A stretch of DNA of 64,000 nucleotides from Pseudomonas lundensis (GTDB lineage Bacteria; Pseudomonadota; Gammaproteobacteria; Pseudomonadales; Pseudomonadaceae): assembly GCF_001042985.1 (NCBI RefSeq), contig NZ_JYKY01000007.1, forward strand, positions 1-64,000, read 5' to 3'. Made by a program: the position numbers and the translations under genes. The notes under the pieces are model-generated. The model made no database searches and was not told the origin of the DNA. It saw only the letters and a list, made by a program, of their open reading frames with translations. This document shows, one piece after another, positions 38,624 to 50,041 of the stretch; within the stretch, counting starts at the first letter, position 1; each line of letters opens with the position of its first letter.

Positions 38624-39475
38624 TCAAGGATTCAGTGTTTCGCGAATTTTACTGAGTAAGGTTGGCTCAAGCGCATTGTGGCCAGCCCTCACCTGTACGA
38701 CTGAGGCGCGAGACCGTTTCCGAAGCCAGTCAAGGCTGGCCATACCGCACGTATCGTCGATGCCCTGAATCAGGGTCATCCTCGGACTCATCCTGAGGAG
38801 CATGTCGGCAGGGGTGAAAAAGTAGTGATTGAGGTGGTAATGCAGTTCGAGGCGGATGGAGGCAATGGCTGAGTGATCCACAAAGGCGTTCAGTTGCTCA
38901 TCAGTCATGGACTCTCCCAGATGCGCTTTGCTCCAGTACATTGCCGCCGCCTGACGGGCTTGCGGGGTGCCGGTGCATAACGTGTTGTAGGTTCGCTGAA
39001 GGGTCAGTCCTGCCTCGGGTAAACGTTCAAGGGTCTGCTGAAGTATCCGGTCATAGGTATCGAAAACCTCATCGACAGGTACAAATACGGAGGCGGCAAT
39101 GCCGCGTCTTACCCGATGCTTAAAACGGTGCTGGTATTTCAACGCCAGCCAACTGCCCCACGACACTCCGAGCAGGCTGATGCGCTCAAAACCGAAATAG
39201 TGCCGCAGATCGTCTATGTCTTGAACCACTGCATCAGTGTTGTTGTTTGTTAACTCGCCTTGGGGAGTGGAGCGTCCGCAGCCTCGCTGATCAAATAAAA
39301 TAACGTCAAAATGATTAAGGTCGAAGAACAGCAGATGCTTGTTGTTGCAGTAACCGCCTGGCCCGCCATGAAGAAAGAAGATGGGCTCGCCTCGGGGGGT
39401 TCCATGTCGCTCCCAATATAATTGATGACCGTCGCTCGTCGAATAATGACCGCTATGTTCAATGGCGGGATGCAT
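38624..39475 (-). CDS. Proline-iminopeptidase-like alpha/beta hydrolase (S33) in the YcaO locus
   Basis: 283 residues from ATG 39475 (AGGA eight bases upstream). Seen: the HGGPGG oxyanion motif (36-41), DQRGCGRSTP, and the nucleophile elbow LLGVSWGSW with Ser-105. Late elements LIQGIDDTCG (acid) and RAGHNALEP (His) complete the triad. These are marks of proline iminopeptidases, which are usually about 310 residues and remove N-terminal Pro or similar residues. It is upstream of the precursor on the same strand, about 400 bases away with a separate promoter region. It could trim the peptide, open or close a ring as other RiPP hydrolases do, or give self-resistance. All three are inference. Confidence 0.8.
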   Translation of the reverse strand: MHPAIEHSGHYSTSDGHQLYWERHGTPRGEPIFFLHGGPGGYCNNKHLLFFDLNHFDVILFDQRGCGRSTPQGELTNNNTDAVVQDIDDLRHYFGFERISLLGVSWGSWLALKYQHRFKHRVRRGIAASVFVPVDEVFDTYDRILQQTLERLPEAGLTLQRTYNTLCTGTPQARQAAAMYWSKAHLGESMTDEQLNAFVDHSAIASIRLELHYHLNHYFFTPADMLLRMSPRMTLIQGIDDTCGMASLDWLRKRSRASVVQVRAGHNALEPTLLSKIRETLNP

Positions 39476-39850
39476 AAAGTATTCCTGTATGTGTAAACGT
39501 GAAGTGCAAGGGTGAGTTCAGGTAAGTGGTTGAACGTGAAAGTGAAAGGCTGATGAATTTATGAGGGGCGACAATGACTGTCAATGCGTCGTTGATCAGG
39601 GTTCTGTTGGGTATGTTTTATAAGCTGTAAACGTAAGAGGGTGTGTTCATATGCAATGTTTTAAATAGGTAAAGAATGTTTGATTCATGTGTTTAAGTTA
39701 GGCGTGAGTTCACAGTTAAACCGTGTGACAGGCGTTATCAGCGAATGGGTAGAAGGCTTAAATAAATGACCATTTTTACTGTCAGTCGTCGGTGGGTCGA
39801 TGTGGATTTCTTAGGCTCCTGCGCGGCGTGGGGTGTGATAACGCGCAGAC
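39476..39850. other. AT-rich gap upstream of the hydrolase gene; no supported gene
   Basis: No open frame with a ribosome site. The sequence contains a TGACTGTCA core (39575-39583) shared with the palindrome before the precursor, and a related ACTGTCAGT at 39778-39786. It marks the junction between the accessory YcaO locus and the nuo operon. Confidence 0.5.
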
Positions 39851-39888
39851 AAAAAAATACCCCGTGAAAGCCAGGCTTTCACGGGGTA
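39851..39888 (-). terminator. Terminator of the nuo operon
   Basis: Minus-strand TACCCCGTGAAAG pairs with CTTTCACGGGGTA, followed by seven T's. It lies 20 bases past the nuoN stop. Confidence 0.92.
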
Positions 39889-39908
39889 GTGGGGCGAGCG
39901 AAGGGTGT

Positions 39909-41378
39909 TTAGCCCAGCAAGCCCAGTGTTGCGCGTTGCACCAGTTCCAGCATCGGCTGAGGGTAAACGCCCAGCACGAACACCAGTATCGACACCGCCA
40001 GCAGCATGACGCCGCCTGCCTTCTGCTCCCAGTTCAACGGGGCATCGTGGCGATGCAGTTTTGGCTCAACCAGGTACAGGGTGACCATCACACGCAGGTA
40101 GTAGAACACGCCGATGGCGCTGCCCAGGATCAGGGAAGCCACCAACCACCATTGCTGCGCCTGAACACCGGTAGCAATGATGTAGAACTTGCCGATGAAG
40201 CCTGCGGTGAGCGGAATACCGGCCAGCGACAACATCATCACGGTCAGCACGGCAGTCATGTACGGACGGCGCCAGAACAGGCCGCGGTATTCATACAGGG
40301 CATCCGCGTCACGCCCTTTGTAAGGCGAGGACATCAACGTGATCACACCGAATGCACCCAGGCTGGTGAGCACGTAGGTGATCAGGTAAACGCCGATGGC
40401 TTCCATGGCCATGCCTTTGCTCGCAACCAGAGCGATCAGCAGGTAGCCGAAGTGAGCGATCGACGAATAACCCAGCAGACGCTTGAGGTTGGTTTGCGTC
40501 AGCGCCAGCAAGTTACCAAACAGGATCGAGGCGATCGCGATCACGGTCAGTACATCGCTCATCACACCGGTGGTGGCCGCCGGGGAGATCTGGAACAACC
40601 GCACCATCACTGCGAAGACAGCGACCTTGGAGGCGGTGGCCAGGAATGCAGCCACAGGAGCTGGCGCCCCTTCGTACACGTCTGGTGTCCAAAGATGGAA
40701 AGGAACCAGCGACAGCTTGAACGCCAGACCGACCAGCATCATGCCCAAACCCAGCTGGGCAATGGCGCTCGGAGCGCCAGTGGCGGCCAGTGCGTGACCA
40801 ATACCGTTGAAGCTCAGGCTACCGGCTTCGGCATACAACAAGGCCATGCCGAACAACAGGAACGCAGAACCGGCCGCCGACAGCACCATGTATTTGATGC
40901 CGGCTTCCAGTGAGCGCTTGTTGAAAAAGGCATAAGCCACGAGCCCGTAAACAGGCACCGAAAGCAGTTCCAGACCGATGAACAGGCCAGCCAGGTGTTG
41001 CGCGCTGACCAGTACCAGACCGCCCGACGCTGCCAGCAGCATCAACAGGTAAAGTTCTTCGCGGTTGCCCGGGTAACCGGTGCCGCCTTCACCCAGATAA
41101 GCGTGCGCAAGTGTTACGCAGGCCAGGGTCGCGACCAGAATCAGCCCGATGTACAAGTAGGCAAAGTTGTCCAGCATCAACAGCGGAGTGACCGCCAGTG
41201 GAGCGACTTTCAACGCCGGGAAGATCGACAGCAATGCCAGGTTAAGACCCGCCACCGAAAGCAGGAAGGTCTGTGAGTGGTTGCGGCGCCACGCGATTGC
41301 CAGCATCACCACAACGAGGGTGATGCTGGTAATCAACAGTGGAGCAAGCGCGATAAAGTGTTGGATCGTGAATTCCAT
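39909..41378 (-). CDS. nuoN: NADH-quinone oxidoreductase subunit N
   Basis: 489 residues from ATG 41378 ([20 protein letters not shown]), preferred over the in-frame upstream extension, which would overlap nuoM. About 14 membrane helices. An antiporter-like proton-pumping subunit of complex I with the conserved helix-5 Glu region ([16 protein letters not shown]) and the broken-helix lysine region ([19 protein letters not shown]). Last gene of the 13-gene operon. Confidence 0.97.
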   Translation of the reverse strand: MEFTIQHFIALAPLLITSITLVVVMLAIAWRRNHSQTFLLSVAGLNLALLSIFPALKVAPLAVTPLLMLDNFAYLYIGLILVATLACVTLAHAYLGEGGTGYPGNREELYLLMLLAASGGLVLVSAQHLAGLFIGLELLSVPVYGLVAYAFFNKRSLEAGIKYMVLSAAGSAFLLFGMALLYAEAGSLSFNGIGHALAATGAPSAIAQLGLGMMLVGLAFKLSLVPFHLWTPDVYEGAPAPVAAFLATASKVAVFAVMVRLFQISPAATTGVMSDVLTVIAIASILFGNLLALTQTNLKRLLGYSSIAHFGYLLIALVASKGMAMEAIGVYLITYVLTSLGAFGVITLMSSPYKGRDADALYEYRGLFWRRPYMTAVLTVMMLSLAGIPLTAGFIGKFYIIATGVQAQQWWLVASLILGSAIGVFYYLRVMVTLYLVEPKLHRHDAPLNWEQKAGGVMLLAVSILVFVLGVYPQPMLELVQRATLGLLG

Positions 41379-41385
41379 AGCGCTC

Positions 41386-42918
41386 TTACCGGGCCGAAGC
41401 GAGTTGAGTGAAGGCGGTGCCGAGCCATTGCTGCACGCCATTCATGGTCGCAGCAGAGGTGTCGAGGAACGGTTGCGGGTACACGCCGATGAAAATCAGC
41501 AGAACCGCCAGACCGAGCACCATGATCATTTCACGTGCATCCATGCCGGCCAGTACGGCTTCGGACTTGGAAGGGCCGAAGTAGGCGCGGTGAATCATGA
41601 TCAACGAGTAGACCGAACCAAACACCAGGCCGGTCGTTGCAATCGCCGTGACCCAAGGGAAGCTGGCGAACGAGCCCATCAGGATCAGGAACTCGCCAAC
41701 GAAGTTACCGGTGCCCGGCAAGCCCAGCGACGCCGCGGCAAAGAACAGGCTAATGGCTGGCAGGTAAGCGATCTTCGACCACAAACCACCCATTTCACGC
41801 ATGTCACGGGTGTGCAGGCGCTCGTACAACTGACCGCTGAGGATAAACAGCGCCGCCGCTGATACACCGTGCGCCAGCATCTGGATCACCGCGCCCTGCA
41901 GAGCCAGCAGACTGCCGGAGTAAATCCCGATCAGTACGAAGCCCATGTGCGAAACACTGGAAAAAGCGATCAGACGCTTGATATCGGTTTGTGCGAAGGC
42001 GAGGAATGCGCCGTAGAAAATCCCGACCAAGCCCAGTGTCATGGCAATCGGCGCGAATTCGGCCGAAGCATTCGGGAAGAGCGGCAGGGCGAAACGCAGC
42101 AGGCCGTACGCAGCGGTTTTCAGCAAGATACCGGCCAGGTCGACCGAGCCCGCGGTAGGCGCTTGTGCGTGAGCATCCGGCAACCAGGAGTGGAACGGCA
42201 CGACCGGCAGTTTCACGGCAAATGCAATGAAGAAGCCGAGCATCAGGATGTACTCGGTGGTGAGCGACATCTTGGTTTTCAGCAACTCGGCATAGCTGAA
42301 GGTCAGCACGCCGGTTTCATTGAAGTTGACCAGCACCAGACCCAGGATCGCCACCAGCATGATCAGGCCGGAAGCCTGGGTGAAGATGAAGAACTTGGTC
42401 GCTGCGTAAATACGGGTTTTCTTGCCGTCCGATGAACTGTGACCCCAGAGCGCGATGAGGAAGTACATCGGCACCAGCATCATTTCCCAGAAGAAGAAGA
42501 ACATGAACAGGTCGATGGCGAGGAATACGCCGACCACACCGCCCAGGATCCACATCAGGTTCAAGTGGAAGAAGCCCACGTGACGCTGGATTTCTTTCCA
42601 GGAACACAAGACCGACAGCACACCCAGCAAGCCGGTGAGCAAGATCATCAGCAGGGACAGGCCGTCCAGTGCCAGATGCACGCTGATGCCGAAACGTTCG
42701 ATCCAGACGTGCTTGAATTCAAGCGCCCAGACCGGGTCGGCACCCGGGTTAGGGGCCAGGTGGTAATCCCCGTGCGCCCACAGCCAAAGGCCGAGCGCAA
42801 GTTCGAGGGACATGGTCAGCAACGCAATCCAGCGTGGCAGGGTGGCGCCGAAGCGCTCACCCAGCCAGCACAACAGGCCGCCGATAAAGGGGATCAGGAT
42901 TAGCCAAGGCAGAATCAT
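41386..42918 (-). CDS. nuoM: NADH-quinone oxidoreductase subunit M
   Basis: 510 residues, about 14 helices. Conserved glutamate in [21 protein letters not shown] and lysine region [20 protein letters not shown], the marks of an antiporter-like proton channel. Seven bases separate its stop from the nuoN start. Confidence 0.97.
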   Translation of the reverse strand: MILPWLILIPFIGGLLCWLGERFGATLPRWIALLTMSLELALGLWLWAHGDYHLAPNPGADPVWALEFKHVWIERFGISVHLALDGLSLLMILLTGLLGVLSVLCSWKEIQRHVGFFHLNLMWILGGVVGVFLAIDLFMFFFFWEMMLVPMYFLIALWGHSSSDGKKTRIYAATKFFIFTQASGLIMLVAILGLVLVNFNETGVLTFSYAELLKTKMSLTTEYILMLGFFIAFAVKLPVVPFHSWLPDAHAQAPTAGSVDLAGILLKTAAYGLLRFALPLFPNASAEFAPIAMTLGLVGIFYGAFLAFAQTDIKRLIAFSSVSHMGFVLIGIYSGSLLALQGAVIQMLAHGVSAAALFILSGQLYERLHTRDMREMGGLWSKIAYLPAISLFFAAASLGLPGTGNFVGEFLILMGSFASFPWVTAIATTGLVFGSVYSLIMIHRAYFGPSKSEAVLAGMDAREMIMVLGLAVLLIFIGVYPQPFLDTSAATMNGVQQWLGTAFTQLASAR

Positions 42919-42956
42919 GACGGGCTCAATTCCTTTCGCAATGTCGAAGGTTCATA

Positions 42957-44810
42957 TCAGACCGCTACCAGTACGATGGCGCCCATGACCAGTACAGCAC
43001 CGGCAGCCATGGAAGCAGCGTACCAACGCAGTTGACCGGTTTCGCTGCGGCTCAGGGCGTTGTGCCCGGCCTTGGCCATCTTCGGGACCAGGCCGATGGT
43101 CTGGTCCAGAGGGTCCTTGCGCAGCAGGCGGCAGATCAACAGGTACGGTTTGACGAACAGTTTGTCGTACAGCCAGTCGAAGCCCCACGCGGCGAACCAC
43201 CAGGCCGACAGGAAACGACCGATGCCGCTGTTGGCTACAGCCGTCACGAAACGACGTTTGCCCAGGTAAAGCAGGGCGGCCAGCAGGATACCGGCCAATG
43301 CGATGGCGCCCGAGGCGATTTCAAGGCTGTGCTTGGCTTCGCCGCCGGCATGGCCAACGCTTTGTGGCAGTACGCCCGCCAGTGGAGGCGTGATCATTGC
43401 GCCGATAAAAGTCGACAGGACGATCAGCACACTCAGTGGCAACCAGTACGAAACACCATGGCCCGCGTGGGCTTCAGTCTTGGCTTCACCGTGGAAGGTG
43501 ATGAAGATCAGGCGGAAGGTGTACAGCGAGGTCATGAACGCACCTACCAGACCGGCGTACAGCAACTCGTTGTTACCGCTGGCGAAGGCTTCCCAAAGAA
43601 TTTCGTCCTTGGAGTAGAAGCCTGCGGTCAGCAGAGGCAAGGCCGACAAGGCCGCGCCGCCGACGATGAAGCTGATGTAAGCCAGTGGCAGTTTTTTCCA
43701 CAGGCCGCCCATCTTGAAGATGTTCTGCTCGTGGTGGCAGGCGACAATCACCGCACCGGAAGCAAGGAACAGCAGTGCCTTGAAGAAGGCGTGGGTCATC
43801 AGGTGGAAAATCGCACCATCCCATGCGCCGACGCCCAAGGCCAGGAACATGTAGCCGATCTGGCTCATGGTGGAGTAGGCGAGGATACGTTTGATGTCGG
43901 TTTGCACCAGTGCCGCAAAGCCGGCCAGTACCAGTGTCACGCCGCCCACGATGCCCACCAGATGCAGGACTTCAGGCGCCAGGGTGAACAGGCCGTGGGT
44001 ACGAGCGATCAGGTAAACACCGGCGGTCACCATGGTGGCGGCGTGGATCAGTGCCGAGACGGGCGTCGGGCCTGCCATGGCGTCTGCCAACCAGGTTTGC
44101 AGAGGCAATTGCGCCGATTTACCGACCGCGCCGCCCAGCAGCATCAGGGTCGCCAGCACGATCCAGAAATCACCGGTCTGGAACTTCAGCGGTGCCTGAA
44201 CCAACAGCTCCTGAATGTTCAACGTGCCCAACTGCTGGAACAAAATGAACAGGCCGATGGCCATGAACACGTCGCCGATGCGGGTCACGATGAAGGCTTT
44301 GAGTGCGGCGTTACCGTTGTTGCGGTTGCTGTAGTAGAACCCGATCAACAGGTAGGAGCACAGGCCCACGCCTTCCCAGCCGAAGTACACGAACAACAGG
44401 TTATCGGCCAGGATCAGGAACAGCATGCTGGCGATAAACAGGTTGGTGTAGGCGAAGAAGCGCGAGTAGCCGTCTTCACCGCGCATGTACCAGGAGGCAA
44501 ACACGTGGATCAGGAAGCCGACGCCGACCACCACGCCGAGCATGGTGACTGACAGGCCGTCCAGGTACAGGGCGAAGTTCGGTTTGAACTCGCCCACTGC
44601 CATCCATTGCCACAGCACTTGCGTGTAGTGACCGCCTTCAGGCGGCGCAACGTTGAATTGCCAGATCACGTACGCGGCCACCAGCGCCGACAGGCCGATG
44701 GAGCCAACACCGATCAGGGCCGAGAGGTTTTCGCTGAAGCGTCCACGGGAGAACGACAGCAGCAAAAAGCCGATCAGGGGGAATACGAAAGTCAGAAAGA
44801 GAAGGTTCAT
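42957..44810 (-). CDS. nuoL: NADH-quinone oxidoreductase subunit L
   Basis: 617 residues. Antiporter-like subunit with [19 protein letters not shown] (key Glu) and [20 protein letters not shown] (key Lys), followed by the long C-terminal lateral helix region that braces NuoM and NuoN. Overlaps nuoK by 4 bp (ATGA). Confidence 0.97.
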   Translation of the reverse strand: MNLLFLTFVFPLIGFLLLSFSRGRFSENLSALIGVGSIGLSALVAAYVIWQFNVAPPEGGHYTQVLWQWMAVGEFKPNFALYLDGLSVTMLGVVVGVGFLIHVFASWYMRGEDGYSRFFAYTNLFIASMLFLILADNLLFVYFGWEGVGLCSYLLIGFYYSNRNNGNAALKAFIVTRIGDVFMAIGLFILFQQLGTLNIQELLVQAPLKFQTGDFWIVLATLMLLGGAVGKSAQLPLQTWLADAMAGPTPVSALIHAATMVTAGVYLIARTHGLFTLAPEVLHLVGIVGGVTLVLAGFAALVQTDIKRILAYSTMSQIGYMFLALGVGAWDGAIFHLMTHAFFKALLFLASGAVIVACHHEQNIFKMGGLWKKLPLAYISFIVGGAALSALPLLTAGFYSKDEILWEAFASGNNELLYAGLVGAFMTSLYTFRLIFITFHGEAKTEAHAGHGVSYWLPLSVLIVLSTFIGAMITPPLAGVLPQSVGHAGGEAKHSLEIASGAIALAGILLAALLYLGKRRFVTAVANSGIGRFLSAWWFAAWGFDWLYDKLFVKPYLLICRLLRKDPLDQTIGLVPKMAKAGHNALSRSETGQLRWYAASMAAGAVLVMGAIVLVAV

Positions 44811-45115
44811 CCGCGCATCTCACTGGCAGCATCGATATCAAGCGTGTGGAAGCGGCGATACAGCTGCAGCAGGATCGCCAGGCCAATACTGGCCTCGGCG
44901 GCTGCCAGGGTGATCACCAGAATGAACATCACTTGTCCATCCGGCTGCGCCCAGCGTGCACCGGCAACGATGAACGCCAGGGCAGCCGCGTTCATCATGA
45001 TTTCCAGACTCATCAATACGAAGAGAATGTTACGGCGAACCATCAGTCCAACCAGACCGAGGCAGAACAGGACACCTGCTACTGCAAGGCCATGTTCCAA
45101 AGGTATTCCAGGCAT
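44807..45115 (-). CDS. nuoK: NADH-quinone oxidoreductase subunit K
   Basis: 102 residues, three helices. The two conserved membrane glutamates are present in [18 protein letters not shown] and [18 protein letters not shown], part of the proton path. Confidence 0.97.
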   Translation of the reverse strand: MPGIPLEHGLAVAGVLFCLGLVGLMVRRNILFVLMSLEIMMNAAALAFIVAGARWAQPDGQVMFILVITLAAAEASIGLAILLQLYRRFHTLDIDAASEMRG

Positions 45116-45116
45116 C

Positions 45117-45620
45117 TTATTGCTCCTTCGCCTCGTTGCGGCCCAAGTGGAACGCCGTCACCGCTGCTGCAAGCAACAGCATCGAGGCGAGTTCGACCAC
45201 CAGCAGATACGGGCCGAACAGGCTTATGCCGACGGCTTTTGCATCAATGGTGGTTTGACCGATGGCTGCGCCGCTCTGCTGTGCAAACAGCACGTACAGC
45301 AATTCGGCCAACAGGATGGCGGACAGAATGCTCGGTCCGATCCAAATGCCGGGTTTGAGCCAGTGGCGCTCCTGCGTCACCGAGGCCGGGCCTTGGTTGA
45401 GCATCATCACCACAAACACGAACAGCACCATGATGGCGCCAGCGTAGGCGATCACTTCGAGAACGCCCGCAAACGGCGCGCCGAGGCTGAAGAAGGTCAT
45501 CGCCACGGCAATCAGCGAAATAATCAGGTAGAGCAGGGCGTGCACAGGGTTGGTGTTGGTGATCACGCGCAGCGTGGACACGACAGCGACACCCGATGCG
45601 AAATAGAAAGCGAATTCCAT
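45117..45620 (-). CDS. nuoJ: NADH-quinone oxidoreductase subunit J
   Basis: 167 residues, five helices. [25 protein letters not shown] is the conserved third helix that contains a pi-bulge in complex I. One base separates its stop from nuoK. Confidence 0.96.
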   Translation of the reverse strand: MEFAFYFASGVAVVSTLRVITNTNPVHALLYLIISLIAVAMTFFSLGAPFAGVLEVIAYAGAIMVLFVFVVMMLNQGPASVTQERHWLKPGIWIGPSILSAILLAELLYVLFAQQSGAAIGQTTIDAKAVGISLFGPYLLVVELASMLLLAAAVTAFHLGRNEAKEQ

Positions 45621-45629
45621 CGTTCTTCC

Positions 45630-46178
45630 TTAAGGCAGCAAGCTCTTCACGTTGATCGGCTCGGCTTCGTTCTGAGCAGCGCCTTTCGGCTTGCCCTCAA
45701 CGGCCATACCCGCAACACGATAGAAGTTGTAATCAGGGTTCTTGCCGGGGCCGGAGATCAGCAGATCTTCTTTCTCGTACACCAGATCCTGACGTTTGAA
45801 CTCGGCCATCTCGAAATCCGGCGTGAGCTGGATGGCGGTGGTCGGGCAGGCTTCCTCACACAGGCCGCAGAAAATGCAGCGTGAGAAGTTGATGCGGAAA
45901 AACTCCGGATACCAGCGGCCATCCTCGGTTTCGGCTTTTTGCAGCGAGATGCAGCCCACCGGGCACGCCACGGCGCACAGGTTACAGGCAACACAACGCT
46001 CTTCGCCGTCCGGGTCGCGGGTCAGGACAATCCGGCCACGGTAACGCGGTGGCAGGTAGACCGGTTCTTCCGGGTATTGCAGCGTGTCACGCTTGCGGAA
46101 GGCATGGCCAAACACCATCACCAGGCTGCGAAGCTGGGTGTAGGTGCCATGCACGATGTCAAACAAGTACTTGAACAT
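45630..46178 (-). CDS. nuoI: NADH-quinone oxidoreductase subunit I
   Basis: 182 residues. Two ferredoxin motifs, [12 protein letters not shown] and [12 protein letters not shown], bind clusters N6a and N6b that carry electrons towards NuoB and quinone. The C-terminal tail ([22 protein letters not shown]) is typical of pseudomonads. Confidence 0.98.
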   Translation of the reverse strand: MFKYLFDIVHGTYTQLRSLVMVFGHAFRKRDTLQYPEEPVYLPPRYRGRIVLTRDPDGEERCVACNLCAVACPVGCISLQKAETEDGRWYPEFFRINFSRCIFCGLCEEACPTTAIQLTPDFEMAEFKRQDLVYEKEDLLISGPGKNPDYNFYRVAGMAVEGKPKGAAQNEAEPINVKSLLP

Positions 46179-46190
46179 GGGTCTCTATCC

Positions 46191-47198
46191 TCACTGAACC
46201 GCGCCGGCGGGCGTGTTCAACAACACGACTGCGGCGGTTACCAGCAAATTGATCAGGGTCAGCGGCAGGCAGAACTTCCAGCTGAAGTCCATCACTTGGT
46301 CATACCGAGGGCGCGGAATAGAGGCGCGCAGCAGGATGAAGATCATGATGAAAAACGCAGTCTTCAGGGCGAACCAGATAAACGGAATCTGCGGCAGGAT
46401 GCCGAACGGCCCGTGCCAGCCACCGAAGAACAAAGTCACCAGCAACGCCGAGATCAACACGATCCCGATGTATTCACCCACGAAGAACATGCCCCATTTC
46501 ATGCCGGCATATTCAATGTGGTAACCATCGGCCAGTTCCTGTTCCGCTTCCGGCTGGTCGAACGGGTGACGGTGAGTCACGGCGACGCCAGCAATGAAGA
46601 AGGTCAGGAAACCGAAGATCTGCGGAATGATGAACCACAGGTTTTGCGCTTGATATTCAACAATGTCGCGCATGTTGAACGAGCCGACCTGAACCACGAT
46701 GCCCATCAGCGACAGGCCCATGAACACTTCGTACGACACAGTCTGGGCCGAAGCGCGCAGGCTGCCGAGCAGGGCGAACTTGTTGTTGCTCGACCAGCCG
46801 GCGAACAACACGGCGTACACCGACAGACCGGCCATGGCGAAGAAGAACAGGATGCCGATGTTCAGGTCTGCTACACCCCAGGTCGGGGTGATCGGGATAA
46901 TCGCGAAGGCGATCAGCAAGGCGCTCATGGCCACTACCGGTGCGAGGGTGAAAATCACCTTGTCGGCAAACGGCGGAGTCCAGTCTTCCTTGAAGAACAT
47001 CTTGATCATGTCGGCGGCGATCTGAAACGCGCCGAACGGGCCGACGCGGTTCGGACCGTAACGGTCTTGCCACAGGGCGAGCAAACGGCGCTCGACCCAG
47101 CTCAACAGCGCACCGCACACCACCACGGCGAGCAGGATTACCACGGCTTTGACCACCGAGAGAATCACGTCGATCACTTCAGGCGTGAACCAGGTCAT
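46191..47198 (-). CDS. nuoH: NADH-quinone oxidoreductase subunit H
   Basis: 335 residues, eight helices. It lines the quinone cavity. [21 protein letters not shown] and the glutamate-rich loop GGYHIEYAG-type segment (here [13 protein letters not shown]) are family landmarks. Overlaps the nuoG stop by 4 bp. Confidence 0.97.
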   Translation of the reverse strand: MTWFTPEVIDVILSVVKAVVILLAVVVCGALLSWVERRLLALWQDRYGPNRVGPFGAFQIAADMIKMFFKEDWTPPFADKVIFTLAPVVAMSALLIAFAIIPITPTWGVADLNIGILFFFAMAGLSVYAVLFAGWSSNNKFALLGSLRASAQTVSYEVFMGLSLMGIVVQVGSFNMRDIVEYQAQNLWFIIPQIFGFLTFFIAGVAVTHRHPFDQPEAEQELADGYHIEYAGMKWGMFFVGEYIGIVLISALLVTLFFGGWHGPFGILPQIPFIWFALKTAFFIMIFILLRASIPRPRYDQVMDFSWKFCLPLTLINLLVTAAVVLLNTPAGAVQ

Positions 47199-49909
47199 TG
47201 GGCTGCCTCCTGCAAACCGTCAACGGTAAGACCAAAGATCGCAGGCGGGATGCCAGCCAAGCCGGCAGGCAATGCCACCAGGCCAGCACCCAGCTCTTCA
47301 TTGATACGCAGCGGCAGGCGCAGGGTCACACCGGCTACGTTCAGGCTGAGCAGGGCACCGTCATTGACGCCCAGGCGATCGGCTTCGGACTTGGCCAGCG
47401 CGATGTAGGCGGCCGGGATGCGTTCTTGTACCGGCGCGGCTTTCGAGGAGTTCTCCTCGCTGCCCAGCAGGTGATAGAACGGCACGACGTGCCAGGTGCC
47501 ACGGGCCGGGTTGAACGGGCCTGGAATGTTGGCGCACCAGTTCAGCGAATCACCTTTGCTTTCGATCAGGCGAATGCCCGGATCGCCCGCACGGATGTGG
47601 CCGCCGACTTCGTCTTGGAACTTGTTCCACGCTTGTGGCGAGTTCCAGCCCGGCGACCAGGCAAAAGGCACTTGCTGACGCGGCTCAACGGAGCCCGAGT
47701 AACCTTCCATGGAGAAGGCGAACGCGGTGTCCGGGTCTTGCGGAGTACGCGGCTCGTGAACGCTGATGTTGGCGCGCATGGCGGTGCGGCCGCTGTAGCG
47801 CAGCGGTTCGCGTGCCAGTTTCAGACCTTTGATGCGGAATTCGGCCGAAGGCGCAGCGTCTACGATGCCGGCCAGATCTGGCGTGCAGGCAGCAGTGGCC
47901 TGAGTCACGTGATCCAGCAGCGTCCAGTCCACCGGCTTGTTCAGCAGGGTGCTGCGCAGGGCGTGCAACCAGCGCCAGCCTTCATGGATCAGGTTGGCGG
48001 AATCCAGATAACGAGGGTCGAACACCTGGAAGAAGCGCTGGGCGCGGCCTTCCTGGCTGACCAGCGTACCGTCGGCTTCAGCGAAACTGGCGGCCGGTAG
48101 TACCAGATCGGCACGGTCGGTGGTGGCGGTTTTCTGATGGTCGGCAACAATCACAACCTTGGCAGCGTCCAGCGCAGCGTTCACCTTCACGGCGTCCACG
48201 CGGGTGAACAGGTCGTTCTCCAGCACCACGATGGCGTCTGCCTGGCCGTCAATCACGGCTTGCAGCGCGGCGTCTACCGATTCGCCGCCGAGCATGGCCA
48301 GACCCAGGCTGTTGGCTTCCGGCACGACCAGGCTGATGGAGCCGGCTTTTTCGCGCAGGTGCAAGGCTTTGGCAATGTTGCCCGCCGCTTCGATCAGGGC
48401 TTTGGAGCCCAGTGACGTACCGGCAATGATCAGGGGGCGCTTGGCAGCGAGCAAGGCGTCTGCGATGCGCTGGGCCAATTGCTGGGCTTCGGCATCCAGA
48501 CCGTCGACAGCAGGCGCGCTGGCATCGAGGGCGTGAGCCACGGCGAAGCCGATGCGGGCCAGATCGTCCGGTGCAGCGTGAACGCATTCTTCAGCGACGT
48601 CGTCCAGCTTGGTTTCAGCCAGGCTGGCGATAAACAGCGGATTCAGCGCGTGCTGACCGATGTTTTTCACCGCGGCGTCAAGCCATGGCTGAACGCGCAT
48701 GGCCTCGGCCATGTCTTCAGCTTTGCCCTTGACGGACTGACGCAATGACAGCGCCATACGAGCGGCGGTCTGGGTCAAGTCTTCACCCAGAACGAAAATC
48801 GCGTCATGGTCTTCGATGTCGCGCAGGTTCGGCACCGGCAGCGGGCTGTCCTTGAGGACTTGCAGCACCAGGCGGATACGCTCCAGCTCACCGGCTTCGA
48901 TACCCGAGTAGAAGTGCTCGGCGCCTACCAGCTCGCGCAACGCGTAGTTGCTTTCGAGGCTGGCACGAGGCGAACCGATACCCACAATGTTGCGACCGCG
49001 CAGCAGTTCGGCGGCCCTGTCCAGGGCCGCGTCGACGCTCAGCTTGTTGCCGTCGGCCAGCAGCGGCTGACGTGGGCGGTCGCTACGGTTGACGTAGCCG
49101 TAACCGAAGCGGCCACGGTCACACAGGAAGTACTGGTTGACCGAACCGTTGAAGCGGTTTTCGATCCGGCGCAGCTCGCCATAACGTTCGCCCGGGCTGA
49201 TGTTGCAGCCGCTGGAGCAACCGTGGCAGATGCTGGGCGCAAATTGCATGTCCCACTTGCGGTTGTAGCGCTCGGAGTGGGTTTTGTCGGTGAACACACC
49301 GGTCGGGCAGACTTCGGTGAGGTTGCCCGAGAACTCGCTTTCGAGAACGCCGTCTTCAACGCGACCGAAGTACACGTTGTCGTGGGCGCCGAAAACGCCG
49401 AGGTCCGTACCGCCCGCATAGTCTTTATAGAAGCGCACGCAGCGGTAGCAGGCGATGCAGCGGTTCATCTCGTGAGCGATGAACGGGCCGAGTTCCTGGT
49501 TCTGGTGGGTACGTTTGGTAAAGCGGTAACGGCGTTCGTTGTGACCGGTCATCACGGTCATGTCTTGCAGGTGGCAGTGACCGCCTTCTTCGCACACAGG
49601 GCAGTCGTGCGGGTGGTTGGTCATCAGCCATTCGACAACGCTGGCGCGAAACACTTTCGCTTCTTCGTCGTCGATGGAAATCCAGCTTCCGTCAGTGGCC
49701 GGGGTCATGCAGGACATCACGATACGACCACGGGTGTCGTTCTCGTCGGTGTATTGCTTGACTGCACACTGGCGGCAGGCGCCAACACTGCCCAGGGCAG
49801 GGTGCCAGCAGAAATACGGAATATCGAGTCCCAGCGACAGACAGGCCTGTAACAGGTTGTCTGCCCCATCGACTTCGAGCTCTTTGCCGTCTACGTGGAT
49901 AGTGGCCAT
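47195..49909 (-). CDS. nuoG: NADH-quinone oxidoreductase subunit G
   Basis: 904 residues, normal for this lineage. N-terminal [2Fe-2S] ferredoxin domain ([18 protein letters not shown], then C in VMSCMTPA), the His/Cys cluster region [36 protein letters not shown], and the extra cluster motif [11 protein letters not shown] found in E. coli-type NuoG. A molybdopterin-oxidoreductase-like domain without cofactor follows. Electron carrier in the peripheral arm. 132 bases separate it from nuoF, with a GGGCGGT / ACCGCCC-type inverted repeat near 50011-50031. Confidence 0.97.
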   Translation of the reverse strand: MATIHVDGKELEVDGADNLLQACLSLGLDIPYFCWHPALGSVGACRQCAVKQYTDENDTRGRIVMSCMTPATDGSWISIDDEEAKVFRASVVEWLMTNHPHDCPVCEEGGHCHLQDMTVMTGHNERRYRFTKRTHQNQELGPFIAHEMNRCIACYRCVRFYKDYAGGTDLGVFGAHDNVYFGRVEDGVLESEFSGNLTEVCPTGVFTDKTHSERYNRKWDMQFAPSICHGCSSGCNISPGERYGELRRIENRFNGSVNQYFLCDRGRFGYGYVNRSDRPRQPLLADGNKLSVDAALDRAAELLRGRNIVGIGSPRASLESNYALRELVGAEHFYSGIEAGELERIRLVLQVLKDSPLPVPNLRDIEDHDAIFVLGEDLTQTAARMALSLRQSVKGKAEDMAEAMRVQPWLDAAVKNIGQHALNPLFIASLAETKLDDVAEECVHAAPDDLARIGFAVAHALDASAPAVDGLDAEAQQLAQRIADALLAAKRPLIIAGTSLGSKALIEAAGNIAKALHLREKAGSISLVVPEANSLGLAMLGGESVDAALQAVIDGQADAIVVLENDLFTRVDAVKVNAALDAAKVVIVADHQKTATTDRADLVLPAASFAEADGTLVSQEGRAQRFFQVFDPRYLDSANLIHEGWRWLHALRSTLLNKPVDWTLLDHVTQATAACTPDLAGIVDAAPSAEFRIKGLKLAREPLRYSGRTAMRANISVHEPRTPQDPDTAFAFSMEGYSGSVEPRQQVPFAWSPGWNSPQAWNKFQDEVGGHIRAGDPGIRLIESKGDSLNWCANIPGPFNPARGTWHVVPFYHLLGSEENSSKAAPVQERIPAAYIALAKSEADRLGVNDGALLSLNVAGVTLRLPLRINEELGAGLVALPAGLAGIPPAIFGLTVDGLQEAAQ

Positions 49910-50041
49910 GGTTCAAAGGTCTTCGTTGGCCCGGTGTCAGCGGGCGTGGCTAATGGAATCTTGTTATTCGTTCGAAGCAACCCAGCCTTACGGCGTTATC
50001 GAACGATCAGAGGGCGGCACGGACCGCCCCCATTCAGAACG

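Noticed and set aside
43032-44552. 506-codon plus-strand frame opposite nuoL
   Set aside because: Gln/His-rich shadow of a membrane-protein gene; no start signal.
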